Below, piece after piece: positions 8,421 to 22,500 of a stretch of 64,000 nt of DNA. Each line of letters begins with the position of its first letter. Position 1 is the first letter of the stretch. Origin of the DNA: Setophaga petechia (taxonomy: Eukaryota > Chordata > Aves > Passeriformes > Parulidae); assembly GCA_024362935.1 (NCBI GenBank), contig JANCRA010000019.1, positions 13,450,501 to 13,514,500 on the forward strand. The letters run 5' to 3'. The notes beneath the pieces were generated by a model that did not search any database, was not told the DNA's origin, and saw only the letters and a list, made by a program, of their open reading frames with translations. A program made the position numbers and the translations under genes.

Positions 8421-11400
8421 CTAAGTACTGCACTGATTTGAAACCTACTTAAAAGAGGTTTTTTTACTTATCTTTTGGGGTTTGTTCTTCCCAGTAACTG
8501 CATACCAAATCGGTGCAGGGTGGGTTGTTGGTCACTGGCACCCAACATCATTTTCAAACCACAATTGCACTAACACTGGGTTTGGAATAGAGATTTCAGT
8601 GGAATTTGCATATGTTTACATCATGCCTAAATTTGTCCTGATTCTGCATTCCCATTAATGCAGCTGGCATCTCAAGAGTCCTAAGAAGTGAAAGACCAGG
8701 CCTATTACATAACATCAAATGCACAACAAGCCACTGGGTATATTATTACAACCATTACTCATGCAATATGGTTTTAACTTCATGTGCAGTGTCACACACT
8801 TGTTTTAGCACAAGTAAAATGGGTCCATCTGGAGCACAACATTTACTGGGCGCTTAGGTGCCACGATTACAGATGTTCTGGTAATTAAGAAAAATTAGAT
8901 GTAAGATGGATATGGAACAGTGGGATGTTCACATGTTTGTCTCCAAGCAGGAAATACTACTGAAATATTTAGTATCAGAAATAGGCCTAGGAAGACCACA
9001 CCTCACTGAAGCAAAAGATGTATCCCATTGCTCCTGAGAGCCACCACCTGGCTCTTCCAATAACAACTGCAGTGCAACGTCAGAACCCTCTGAAGCAGCA
9101 ATATCCCCCCTATGCCTCCATACAAGTTTTATCTTACACATAGCAGCTGTTGCCTAGAGACATCCCTGGCTGGAACAGAAGTTTGCAGCATTTGACAGGA
9201 GCCCGTATTGTCTCCTGCTACTCATGTGAGCAAAAGCAGAAAGACCTTGGTAAATATAAACAGTAAAAGTGACAGAAATCAACCATTTAAAGTGCTCTGT
9301 CCAAAAACTATCACTGTGCCTAAGAAGAACAACTTAATTATATTCTTTCAAGATATATTGGATAAAATTCATATTGAACTAAGGTCTGTGTGCAATGTGT
9401 TATAAGAAAAGGTATGTACTGTTAGCCATCATCCTTAGTCAGAACACGTATGAACTGCCAGCCCCAGTTTGCTAGTTTTGCTAGTTTGCATGCAGTTGCA
9501 GCTGTTTTCAATCGATCATTTCAGTACAAATTACAAAACATTTAGTATAATTAAAAATAGGAAAGAGTAATCTTTATTAATGTTAAGTAAATGCTGCTTT
9601 AGCTTTTTGAATGAATGCATGACTTATATATGATTCTGAAACAGTTGACAGCTACGACACAAACAAATGCAGAGACTGCCCACAGAAGTGTTAGAAGTCT
9701 AGTTTGAAGCCAATCCCTTAGTGTGTCTCAATTTTTCACTCTCCAAAGTGAAAGTATGCTTGTTTTTTTTTCTGGTAGATTTCTTGCATCTTAAAAGCAT
9801 TATGTTAAAGGGAGGAAAAAGTTTGTGTGTGTGCATATATATTTACAAGCAACAGTATATAAATTATATATATACTCAGTACTCTAAATGCAAAATAAAA
9901 AAGTTGTTTGGTAGGATGAAGGAAAGGTTTCCTAGATGAACTTAAATTTTTAAATGTATCTAATACTATAGTTTCTCTTCTGGTATTTTTTAACACCCTA
10001 CATTCCTTGTCTCTTCTAGAACTCTCATGAAGAAAATGTCTGGCACACAAAAATACTGAAAAGCTTTGCTCTCCACATCATCAGAAGTAGATGTTCTACC
10101 CAAAAGTGATGGCTTTTCCCCAAAGACTGAGACGCCAGGTCTGTGGCATCCTGAGGGCAGAGTTCAGAGATCTACTCCAAGTTTAAAAGTAATGTAGCTC
10201 TTCCAACTAAAACAGTCTTCATCTTAGCAATGTTTTAGCTATTAAATTGAGCTATAGAAAATTACCTTCCATTTTCCAATAAAGGTCAAGAGTTTTACAG
10301 GAGGATTTTTAATACTGTCTGCAGTACCTAAAAACCAGTGGAGTGCTACTTTTATTTGTTGCACAAAAAACCTCTGCTCAAAAGAAACATAAACATGTAA
10401 CTATTTATAAAAGAAGTCCTGTTGAAGACAACAAAGATGTGTCTGAAGAAAGTTATTTGAAGAATTATCAGTTTACAAGATAGGGGATGAAATGGAGGGA
10501 GTAAATTGCAAGCTGTGAGCTTCCTTAAGAAACAGCTAATTTTTCTAATTGACATTCAGGCTTTTACTCCAGCTCAGCATGGAAACCCAACTGCCTAAAC
10601 TTTGAAAATAATCATCCTTCACTGTGATATGTGAATAATAATTTGCTTATAAAAATGAACAAGTCAAATCAAATGCACCACTGATGATGAGAAGCAGCTT
10701 GCTAGCATTCTAAGGGGTGATAAAAGCTATAATCAGTAGTTCCTCGGAAGACTGGGTTGCAGGAAAGGCACACTACAAATGAGAGATTACCAGTGAGCTG
10801 ACAAAATAATCAGGTCCTGTTGTTCTGCAAAGACTATAAAACACATCATTTCACACACATGCCATTTTTCCATAGTTCATCCTCACACGACTGCTTAGGC
10901 TCTCCTCATCTTTCATTTAGTGCTACTAGAATAAAGGTTGAACTTACAAACCATTGCAAATTCTTTTTCACAGCAAAAACTTACATTTTTGCCAGTGATA
11001 TAAATGCAGCACCCTGTATGGCATCAGTCAGCTCAGTAATACTAGTGTCTTTTTTCCAACTTTTTCCCACTTATGTGAACAAAACCAGTTTTCTCAGCAC
11101 TTCCTATAAGGTGAAAAAGAAGATGGAAAGTTCCTCTTTGTTTTTTAACTCTGAATTAGAGTCATACTCAGAATACTTTACTTGCCTAGAAAAATATGTT
11201 TGTTTGCTAACCACAGAAACAATAGGGTTTTTTTGTTGTAAATTCCATTTTGTTATTATTTCCTAAATGCATTTTGTATTTTTTTCTGGAGTGTTATTCA
11301 TGTCACTGTTCAACAGTAGATGGAGCAGTGGATCATTACTGTATTTTAGTTATTTGTGCCAATTATTACATAATTTTTCAGCTACTGACATATAAGGTTG

Positions 11401-12130
11401 CACAAAAAACCCAACAAATATTATATAGAGAAAATAAGTATTGATTAAAGCATTTTGAATTAGAAAGAATATTGAAAGAACAACAACCCAGGCTCACTTT
11501 GACAAATTATTAAGACAAACCTGCATTTACGACTAACATAAGTGACTCATCAATACACATCCAAATTACAAACTTTGCATTAGCTGAAATTATTACATAC
11601 ATATTAGTAAATATGCACATCGTTAACTTTGAAACATTCAGTTACACAAATTTGTCTTTTGGAGATCTGAATATCTTCTAAAAGTGACATGCATAAATAT
11701 TTCCCACTGTGGGCCTTGTAATGGAAAGGACAAAGTGGAAGTTGAAGTTAAAATAGTCCTATGATTTATTTTATACTTGCAACAATGTTTTTCCCAGAAA
11801 CTGTTTTTAGGTAATTTAACACAATAAATTCTTCTAAACTTTACAGTAATTATATCATGAGCATCATTTGTTCAGCAGAAGCTAGATTCTCACCTATGTG
11901 TAATCATCTAAAATTAAGGATTTAGTCAAAGATCATCCAAACCCTCATTCTCAGGGGAGAGAGAGACACTTCCAGTCAATGCAGGGGACCCAACTTTGAG
12001 GTGCCCTCTGCCTGTAGACACAGATGATGGATGTAAGCTACTCTCAAGTTTTGGTGACTACAGCTGCCCCAAGAATCCAGACTATGTCAAACCCAACAGT
12101 ATAATTTCCCTCAGAATCAATTGGGTCTCA
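8420..12130. other. AT-rich non-coding stretch
   Basis: No gene was recognised. The stretch includes a TG/TA-rich low-complexity patch (9822-9876). The longest open frame here (10820-11266, 148 codons, plus) has no domain, no CpG support and no convincing splice context, and is judged a chance frame. An ATTTGCAT octamer lies near 8605. Confidence 0.6.
9822..9876. repeat. TG/TA-rich low-complexity patch
   Basis: A GTGTGTGTG run is followed by CATATATAT and, after a short interruption, a second TATATATA run. It is a decayed dinucleotide microsatellite. Confidence 0.8.
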
Positions 12131-12133
12131 ATA

Positions 12134-12199
12134 GTAATTGTATTCACAGAAGTTTCAAAATAGAGCATTCGGCTCTATTTTGAAACTTCATATAATTAC
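12134..12199. other. 66-nt near-perfect hairpin of unknown role
   Basis: The inner arms at 12149-12166 and 12172-12189 are exact 18-bp reverse complements (GAAGTTTCAAAATAGAGC and its complement) around the 5-base loop ATTCG. Beyond a 5-base asymmetric bulge (12144-12148) the pairing resumes for 10 bp between 12134-12143 and 12190-12199, with one position that is G:U in plus-strand RNA. The size is like a short pre-miRNA, but the loop is smaller than usual and the perfect stem is unusual for animals. No known miRNA was recognised. A recent palindromic duplication is the main alternative. Confidence 0.9.
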
Positions 12200-15100
12200 T
12201 GACTCAGACTGCCAATATTTGTTGTTACAAATCAAGGCCAAAGGAAAACTTCTCAGATGGCTTCAAAGACCCAGTTCTCATCTCCAAGCCCAGCTCCCTC
12301 CCCCGCTTCCTTCCAGCAGCATTAACTTTTTCTCTGCAATCTCACAAAAAGGAAAAAGAGTAACCTCTAAAGCTGTTTTAGACTGAAGGTCAGAATTCAA
12401 AGGATTGGTAACTTTATCCACGGAGCCTTGCAATCACATTGCTATTGGAAACACACCCAGAAGCACCAGCACTGGAGATGTTTTTATTAAGCAATGTCAA
12501 TAGGTACAAAATTTGAAGGTTGTTTTGTTGGGGCTTTTTTTCCATAGCGTAAGGTTTATCAAGACTGATATTTGCAAGAGATCAAATTGCTTTCTGCTAC
12601 TGAATTTTAGTTTAACATTCTCTCAGGTAAGGAAACTGGACTCTGTGTTGCATGCTAATGAAAACAGCAGCTTTGGTTTGTTTATCTAAATACTTTAAGA
12701 GAGGCACCTCTTGCAGTCAAAATGTAAACAAAGCTTAAACTCTTTTTACTGCTTGGATACTTCCAGGCTACTAATACAATTTTTTTTTTTAATTAATGCA
12801 TTATATAGATTTTCTACATATATATCCTGCTTTAAAATATACCTTTTTGAAGAAATATTTAATTCTTAAACCCATTATTCATAATTACACTTTGAGCTCA
12901 CAAACACAAGATGACAGATCCCTTTCAAACCTGGGCTAAAGGGGAAAAAAAAGTCACAGACAACAGTCAGAAATTTTGTCCTTGCAAACATGTCACTAAT
13001 TTAGAGGGAAATGGGTTAAACCCAAAATTTCAAGTGAGTTTCACAAGAATTAAGAACAAGCAAAATTGTGATTCCAGTATCTAAAAAACAAATCCTATAC
13101 CTTGTTCCTCTGTCTTGTACCACATCTGCATGCCCAAAAGAGAGAAGCATTCGTATCCACCCAAGCTATTCACCTGAGGAAGTTCTGAAAATGCATCTTA
13201 AGGGATGCCTTGCCTTGCACAATGCAGGAATCTCCATATACAACCACCTCCATTAAATAGTGTTGCTAAATTAGGTCCAGACAAACAAAAATGCATCTTG
13301 CACTGGATGGCAGTTCATGAGCTGAGAGACACAGCATGGGGGCTGCACACTGGGCAGAGGCAGAATGCTTTTCTTGCTTTGGTACCAGAAGAATGCAATA
13401 TCGTAAGGAGAACAGGACACAGAGCTACACACAACAGCAGACAACTGCATGAAGAACTTGAAACAAAGTTGAGCAACCTGGTTTTAACTCTTATAATTTG
13501 ATTTTTTAAAAATTGCAATCTGTCTGCTATCACTATAAGGAATGCATTGAGTGCAACTCAGAAATGCTTATTTGTCTTTGGTGAATCCAGTGCCACTGTA
13601 ATTACAAGCAGGGTGTTTTTTGTAACCAGGCTGATTTTTAATAGCTCTTTTGTAAAGCACAAAAGCCTAAATTAGAGACACCTTGGAAAATTTATTAGCT
13701 TTAGTAGCCTGAAAATGCATTAGTTTGAAATATATTCCATCAATGTACTCCACTGCAGATGACCAGTTACTGAAAAAACCCCAAAATTAAACTTGTGGAG
13801 ACTGAATGCTGCAGGTGATGCCTTATGGTGCCTGGGACACAAGGGCTGCATTGCCCTGGCTGAGGACACCTCCTGCTCCACTGAGCCCCAATGGGCTTTG
13901 GCCATTCACTAAAGCATCCCCAACCCCTGCAGCCACTGATGAATTTTACCCACCTCTCAAGCCTCCAGAATGAAGGCTCCCCCTCCTGAAACTTACTCTG
14001 CATCTAGAATGGTTTTGAAATCAAAAATAGTCTCAGGAACTGTGTGGTGGTCTCAGGAACAGTTGGAAATGGGAAATCCAAGGGACGGAGAGTGGCTGAC
14101 CCTCAGCTGCCTCTTGTTCTTCTGTGAGACCCAAAAAGAGCTGCCACAAAGCAGCTATGATAGCCCTAGAGTGCGTTTCTCTTCTCCAATCTCCTTTCTT
14201 GCAAAATACTCATAATTTCTTTTTTGTCTGTTTGTTTTTTAAACAAGAAAACACTCTTAATATCTTCACCTTAAAAATAGTATAAAATATTGTGTATGCA
14301 TCTCTAAAGATTGAATTAAAACAGAATCAGTACCACAGTAATTGGCCTCAGGCAAATGTGGTATACCAAGCACAGCAGGAGGCTTATACAAATCTTACTC
14401 TACTAGCTGACGAATTACAGGATTTGCCTCTTGTCTTCCTGGTAAGTAAGTAAATAACAGTATATAGTTATGGAGCACATGCACTAAAGCAGCAACTTTC
14501 AGGTCAACTATTTTTACATCAATGTAATATGGAATTGCCTAATTTTTTTTTTCTACCATCTGATGAATGTGCAGGATGAAATTCATTTGAGCAGATCCTA
14601 CATTACAAGGTTACTGTCAACCAGTGTTGGGGTCTGCTTCAGCCCAGGCCACTGCCCTGCAGTCCAGTCCAAAGGTGGACTGTGGTACCCATCAGTTGTC
14701 CTCCTGACCTCAGGAGGGTTGTGTACTGCTGGTTGGAGACCGTCCTCACAGTACAGGTTGCTGGTAACAGGTCTAGTTACCTCATCATGTTTGGATGCAC
14801 TGAAGTTCACCAAGACACCAGTTCCTCAAAATTTAATGGGTAAAATAAAATGACTTGAAATGAATGGCAGTGAGAAAATAGCTGTAAGTTAATATGCAAT
14901 AAAAATGTTTCCTATTAATTTAGTAAGAGAAGTGGACTTTAGAGAGCCTTAATAAGAGAAGACTTCTGTTTACGCTTGGTTTAGAAACTCATGACTATGA
15001 ATAAAAACCCAATAAATCACAGAGATCTAAAAGATTGCCAAATCTTTACACACACCTGAGCTTGATTTTAACTTTGCAAGACATAAGTTTCTCTGGTTTA

Positions 15101-16490
15101 ATAAAACTGCAGTGCACAGCTTAGGGATACCTGCTGAATTTCCAACTTCAGCACTGTTTAAGCATGTGTAGCTTTTCTCTTGCTAGAAAGATCCATGGAT
15201 AATACCAATAAATCTTTCCTCAAATAGCTGAGAGCTAGTAGTAATGCAAAGTATTTGCAATCAGAAAGCAGTGATGTCATCTAACAGTCAATAAACATGA
15301 AAGTACACAGGCAGACATCAGTGGAAATATGATAACCTTGTATTTAATAAAAATAGTGATAGATACCCAGACTTCCTAAGATTTGCACATAGGTGTCACG
15401 TGCTCAAGGGGAGTGACAGTGAATGTCTCCTTTGGCATATGACAATGTGTTTCTCTCCTCCTATTCCAGAAGAACTAATAAGCCACAGCATCCTTCCCTG
15501 CCTAACATCAAATGCCATGCTGTCCAAATTAACATCTCTGTAGGGTTGGTTCTACTGAAAGAAGTAAATCCAGTAAATTTTCATCACTTATATTGGTCTT
15601 GGATTAGCTCCAAGATTTGAAAATCCCCAAAAATGTACTTCTGAAATGTAAAAAAATGTATTCACAAACTAGAAATCAAAAAAAGAAAAAAAAAAATGAA
15701 GTCCAAGTCTGACTTCCTCCAAGCCCAAAAAACATAAATACAGATTTATCATTTAAAATTTGTTTCGTTTCCTCACCTGCCTGCAATTACAACTCCTAAC
15801 TTCATTAGCTGAATACTGCTAAATGCATTCCAATCATCTTTTCATAACTGAGCTCTGAAAGACTGTTTCATTTCTTCACTCTTGATTGCCTTATTTGATT
15901 ATTTCTCCATTTACATAATTCCTTGCTAGCTCTGGAAATTACTTTCCAGAGAACATTTATCACAGAAGTCAATGCATTGTCCAACACGCCGGTGTCTCGC
16001 CCCTAAGCTCGTTACAAATTCCTTCCTTGGAGCTTGTTCTCCCACACAGGGATGACTGCCCTATGGTGTGTCAGATGTTCACTTCCCTCCTCTTGATTCT
16101 GCAGGTAAGAGAATGGAGTAGATGTATACATGAGATCATTTCTGTGAAATCATCTAGATTTCACTCTCTCATCTCTCCTGATCCAAACCCCTGAAGTAGG
16201 AATCACTGATATTCTGAATTATACTGGCAGTGACAACACTCCTGTGGCACCACAAGCTGGGTGGCTCAAGGTTTTGCTCTCCATTTATTCATTAGCTGCC
16301 AGTAACAGCTGATGATGCCCACATTCACCTTGTAGGATTTTCCAGCTCCCACAATTTACTGTTTCATTACTCAATTTACACAGTTTGCCTTTCTTTACAC
16401 AAGTCTGTTAAAATTTTCTTCTCTGGGGGAATACCCACATGTATTTGCCAGGGGAATTTATTCTCTTAGATATTCTACAGGATCAAGAAG
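12200..16490. other. Non-coding stretch with mildly GC-richer islands
   Basis: No gene was recognised. GC content rises locally at 13800-13970 and 14600-14800 without CpG enrichment. Open frames in these parts (72-98 codons) overlap on both strands and show no recognisable protein. A T11 run lies at 12780-12790. The pieces could be unique sequence or very old repeats that cannot be recognised by eye. Confidence 0.55.
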
Positions 16491-16515
16491 GTGTTTGTGT
16501 TTTGTTTGTAGGGGA

Positions 16516-16595
16516 TCACTCTCTCTGATACTGAGAGATCAATTGTTATATATTCTCTGATCAATTGATCTCTCTGATCAATTTGTTATATATTC
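16516..16595. repeat. Local duplication with embedded GATCAATTGATC palindrome
   Basis: GATCAATTGTTATATATTC (16537-16555) recurs at 16576-16595 with one extra T, offset by about 39 bases. Between them lies the 12-bp palindrome GATCAATTGATC (16559-16570), and CTCTCTGAT units precede each copy. It is a small tandem duplication, not a known element. Confidence 0.85.
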
Positions 16596-16599
16596 CTCC

Positions 16600-19500
16600 T
16601 TACCCCTCTAACCATTCCTACACCACGTCTTGCTAGGAAGGGTGTGAGACTCTTGGTCCTGCTGGAGATGTGATTGTTTCTTTTTTGAGTTTGGGGTCTT
16701 GGGAAGGAATCTTGTTGCTTTACAACATCAGCAGTTAAGGATCTTTTGGTTAAAGCTGTGTTATACAGAGAGAAAGAAAAACATTTCTTGTCTCTGATCT
16801 TTTGCATCCAGCATTCAGTCCATAGGGCAGAGAAGTTAAGATGAACTCACAAAGCCCATGACAGACTAATTTGTGATGGAATTATTTTGCAGAAGATTGC
16901 TGCTTTTTGACAAGATTTCAACATGTGAAAACCACTTGGTAGACAGGGGAAGCTGCAGAATATCTTCTTCTCATGCCAGGTCTTTTAAGGGCTATATTGA
17001 TTCAGAATTATACTCATTTTACAGGCATTGTCATTTTTTGACCTGCTACATCTGTCCTGGGAAAACCAAGGCAGTACAACAATATACTGACAGGTGAAAT
17101 TAGTTCTGCAGCTCTTGAGTTTTGGAGGGATGCAGGCACCATATGATATTTGTTTTCAGACATAACCACTTCGTCTTTCATTCTTTCCCTGAGTTGGACT
17201 GACAATCAGAAACCATGAGCTTTGCTTTGGATTTATGATGTTGAATGAAAGCCCAGTGGATAATAAAGTTAACACCATTCATGACTTAATTAATGATAAG
17301 CACCATGTGTCTTTTACTAAGCCAGCAACAACTAGACACAGGACATAGTGGATAGATGGGTTCTGAAGCAAATGCAGAAGCCTTTCCTTTTACCTTTTAC
17401 ACCTTTCTCATATCATCCTGCAGTGCAGCTACAGTCTTCAGAGTACAAAGAATTCAATTAATTCAATATTGAGATCAAATTGAGACTCTGGATACATTAC
17501 TAGAAAGTTGTTTGATACCTGGTGATCTGATTGACATAAACATCTTCTTTAGAGTCACACAATAATCTGGATTTTGGGGGTTTTTATACATAGATGGGAG
17601 TGAAGATCTTAAATATATTTTCTAAATGTGCAAGCAAGTTTAGTGACTTAATTAGAAAGTAAATTAAAAATAGTTCCATTCTAAATAATTGCTGAAACAG
17701 TTTTCTTTTGTGATTACCTACTTCATTCATAATTATTTTTTATTTCTGGAGAAAAGTGGAGTTTATGTCAATAATTAAAAACACGTAAAATTATGTGATC
17801 ACTTTGTATTTACAGCGGCTTTTGCTTCATTGCCTGCATATTATTCTGGTTGCACAAAAACACCCAGGGAAATTTTCAGAGTGGAGCATAGAGACTACAC
17901 TATGCAGCTCCTATAAATTTGAGTAAGTCACATGGTTATGTTCTCACACTCTAATTTGAAAATTTCCCTCCTGCTTTCCACCATCTAAAATAACCATCTA
18001 ATTCCGGGTATGCACTGTCTGCATCTCCCACTCTGCAATCTATAAATACAGAAGGAACATAGAGTCTTTTCATACAGACACTACAGGATGCTCCATTAGC
18101 ATTTTAGACTCAGAAGAAAAAGTCTCCAGCCTAATGAGCGTTACTCCATTCTTCATGCTGCTCCTAATCCTCATCTCCAAGGATATTTCCATTAATATTT
18201 TTGCTGAAATGCCTTTTAGATGCATAGACTATCAGTACCCTGGGAACTTCTAAAATAATTAGAAGTGCAATTACAAAAAAAAAATAGGATCAAAAGAACC
18301 ACTAAAACTAGAGTAAGAGATAATCAACCTGTAACCCATCAAGCAACCCGAGAAATTGTGCTTTGACATTCCAGAAGCTAATGACAGCAAGTATAAATGA
18401 AAGATTTTTGCATTTGACTATATTTGAACTTTCCCCACAACGTGCCAGGAAGGTCAGCCAGGGTATTTTAGTGCAAGGCTGTGAGTAGAGAGAATTACAG
18501 GCTTAGAGTTACTTACAGGGCCTTGCCAGAGATTCCCTCTGTTTTATAGCTCACAGGCTTCAATTTTCACAGTTGCTGCTTCTAACCAGTTTTTTTACAT
18601 CTCCTGAAAACCAGGAGTGGGGGAGGGAGGACATTTTTCCCCACACAGATAACTTCAAGAGATCCAGTGCCCATGGAGGCAGAGGTAATGAACGTGGGCA
18701 GCCAGGGGGAGGGCAGCTGGCTCGAAGCAGCACTTGGGACCAGGCTGAAATCTGGTGGTGGAGCAGCAGCAATGGGTTTGGAGCTTCTGTATTGGGAAGC
18801 TCAAAGAGAAGATCATGGGGTGGCTTAAGAGAAGAGAATCAAATGGCAGGGAAGAAGGAGAGGTGTGCTGATGACATTGGTGTAGTTCTGGAGAGGAAAG
18901 GGTCTGGCTTTTGGGATGCAAGTTGCTTAAAAGTGAATTCTCTGGGCTTGGAAGTCCTGAGGGTGCAATGACTTAGGGCTGACACAGACCAGCCAGGTAC
19001 CAACACCCCAGTCTGGGGAGAGGGACACACAAGGAGTTGTGTCATCAACAGCACCTTTAGGACCAAAAGGCAGCTTGCCTGTACTGGAGACCTGCATGCC
19101 TTCACCCATACCATCAGCAGTACACAACAGCCATATCCTAGAGTTTAACAGACGTCCACCCAAAGGTACATTTGTCTTTAGCCTCTTATCAGCCAAGGAC
19201 ACCTTCACACATTCTCCACAATCCATCTTTGTGTTTTCCTAAAGCTTAAAGGAGTGTGACACATATGAGGTTGGATTGAGATTTCCCAAGAAATTGAAAA
19301 ATTATTAAGAGACATGCAGCTAGACAGACACATACAAAGAATCTGGTTGCCAGAGTCTTTTTGCTTTAGGAAACCAGGTTACAACAAGAAGCTGCCTGAT
19401 CTCGATTTACAGTTCTGTTCAGCTATTTTAATGAAGTTTTTGATTTTGCTGACAGGGCAACTTCATTTTACACAGAAAGACAGTTCCCCAGAGGGTAAGA

Positions 19501-22500
19501 TCTGTCAGTTGTCACACAAAAGCCTTTCAGTCCCTACCTAAAAAAGTAAAACTGTACCTCAAAAAATCAGGTTCATGCTGTTGAGCTGCTGAAGGAAGGA
19601 AAACAACACTACAGACAAAAATTGAGCATTGCTTCCTTTCAGGAACCAGCTATGGCTGCAATCAAGAAGTCACTTCTTATTTATATTCTAAATTGTTTGA
19701 ATTTTTTTCCATCTCAGACCTGGTGCTGTTAACAGCTGGACTGTCCTCTCTCATGTGGGTCAGATTGACTTTCTCCTCTTCACCACATAGCAGCAGATGA
19801 TAAGCAAGAGTGATGTCAATGAAGAGCATCTTTCTTCACCCATTCTTTCGATCTACTTTGATGGATACCCAAAAATAAAATCAAAGGCGCCATAGCAATG
19901 CACGGAAGGATGAGACCACCAAAACGGAACTACAAGCCAACAACAATGGACACCATGTATGAGCTCATAAATAATCTGATTTTCCACCAAGTAGGTCTTG
20001 AAAAGGCTTTGTTACACAGCCTGCTGGAATGCCTGAGGCTGTCAGCTTGTTTCAAAGCAAGAGGGAAGACTGTTGGCAACCTCAGGGCCTAAAATGGTGG
20101 GAAAAAAGCTTTGCATCAGGGAGAGGTGAAGCAAGAGTCTTTCGTTCTCAATGACCTGATGCCTTGATGATTTCCAGCTAGAGTTATCTGGTATGGGAAA
20201 ATTAACAATGCTCTTTAGAAAAGGACTTTTTCCTGAAACAAGCAAGTCTCAACTCAGGAATCTTTTCACCTAAACTATCAGAAAGTATTTTAAAAGGTGT
20301 AAAAATAAAAAAGCTGAAAGTCTTTGCATTTAGCATGTCCTAAAACATTTACTGCATGGTGCAATTTTCTGAAAACCCATGTTTCCCTCTGGTTTTAATA
20401 AGGTTTTCCTTTTTAATTTAATTTTCCTCATGCAACATTATTTTTACTACTATCTAAACTCCTCTTCAGAAACCTGTTTCTAGTAAAACAGTAATGGAAG
20501 GGGAAAGCACTAAACAAGCAACAAAGGTGAAAATTTCACACCTCTAAGTAATATTAGTAATAAATTCAATATCTTTTTTTTAAACATTTAAAAATTATAT
20601 TAATTCAGAACCATACTAAATTGATTCTGTCCTTTATTAATGAAGACAATAGACCAAAGATTATATAAGCAATTAGAATCAACCATGTCATGTGTTTTCA
20701 CCATCAGTGTTAAAGCTCAAAAGTTGAATGCAGCTGAAATCAATAGATTTTAAAGATATTGATACCTATGCATTATTCTATTAATTTTGGTCCTTATTAA
20801 ATGAAAAAATAAAGAATTTTGAAGAAAGTTAAATCTTTAACATGCTGTAAATGAAAAGCCTGCCTACAAGGTTTTCATACCAATGGTGAATTCATCACTG
20901 AAATTCTAATTTTCCTCACAGATCATGTCTTTGCTCAAGTAAAACTGTCAAAACCTGCATTCAAAGTATTACAAAGATGTATCAAAAAAACCCTGCTCCA
21001 TGAGATGAGATGCTTTTAGGATTTGTATAATGCTTCAGCCTTTGAAGCTCTTAGAAATTTCACTTTTTTCACTTGAAAAAAACGGTATCATCACATGTAA
21101 AAAGAAGAGAGGAGTATATGGAGAGTTGCAACCACAGTCAATTTGCAAACACTGAAACTTTCATGCAATATAGGTGTAAAAATTGCATACACCTACCAGT
21201 ACATCTGGCCTGACTGGATAGCTATAATTTTAGCAGGTGGCTGACAGATGTCATATCTCAAGCATGCCTTTTCATGTTCATTTTTATTTTAATCTCATTT
21301 TCATGTCTCAAGTATGCATTTAAAATTATTTGCTAACATATTGTAGTGTGTAGTGTACATGATCCTTGAAGGAGATTTCAAAGTAGAGTTCAAAGCTGCC
21401 AATTGATTATACAGTGGGAAAAATGAGAATAACCACAGCCAATTTACCAGCCCCCACCACAGACAAAGATGGGCTGTTCCACAGCTAACTGCAGCAACAA
21501 GGTTTCAGAATGCAAAATACAGAAATCTTTGCCAAAGTTAAAATGAAGTTTTTGCTGCAACTTACTAAAAATATATTAAAATGCTGCTTTTAGGCTGAGA
21601 AGATGTAGATGTAACTCCCCCTTTCACTATTCAATGATTTGCAGATGGTAATCTCATTGTACTGTAATGCTGCAAAGGTTTTCCTCTAGACACTATTTTT
21701 AAGCTTCATTCAGAGGTTTGGTTCTGCAGAAGAAGTGTCAGAAACCAAAAATTACCAGTTATGGTACCATCACTTGCCTCATATAAGATCTTGGTACTTT
21801 AACAGAAGAAAAAACTTCTGTGTAACTACATCCCAATCTTACACATGACCATATCTATCCAAGTGAGACATGAGTGGTTATTCCGGAAAATAAGAGCTAA
21901 ATTCTCAGCTGGCAAAAGCAGCATACTAAAAAGCAAACTTAAGTTCTGAATATCATCTGGAAAGTTGTCCTAATGAATGTAATCTCCCTCACAGGAATAA
22001 AGCCATTCTATCAAACCCACCAGGGTACACTGAGATTTAATTAACTGTCCTGACTTTCAGGGAGAAAGTACCAAATAATAACAACAGGTGACATTGATAA
22101 AGTCTTAAGTACAAAATACAACTGTTTTGCCAAATACAAGCAATACTCTTTTGTTTTTATTAACAGATGCATCATGTCTCATTCCTTCAAGATGAGGACT
22201 GAAATGCTCTATAGTAATTTGTGTGAACTTTGGGGCACATGTACTTAAATCCTCTAAAATATGCAGTCTATTTCGCCAGTGAATTTCAAAGTTAATGAAG
22301 CAAACATCCTCTTACATGCATAAGTGAGGAAAAAAAGGAAATAAATCTTTCTGTTTGACCCCCATTCAAATCTGAACATGAAACACGAGCACTTTTAAAG
22401 CAAGGAAGAATTTTGCAATGTATTAAAAGCATATGCTAAAGCCTACTGCTACTAAAAAGCCTCTTGCTCCTCACTTTATCACTGCACTGCATATGCCACC

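Noticed and set aside
10820..11266. 148-codon plus-strand open frame
   Set aside because: AT-rich, no domain, no splice or promoter context.
18573..18971. 132-codon plus frame in a GC-richer patch
   Set aside because: Overlaps two comparable minus-strand frames, Gly/Ser/Trp-rich without domain, no splice context.
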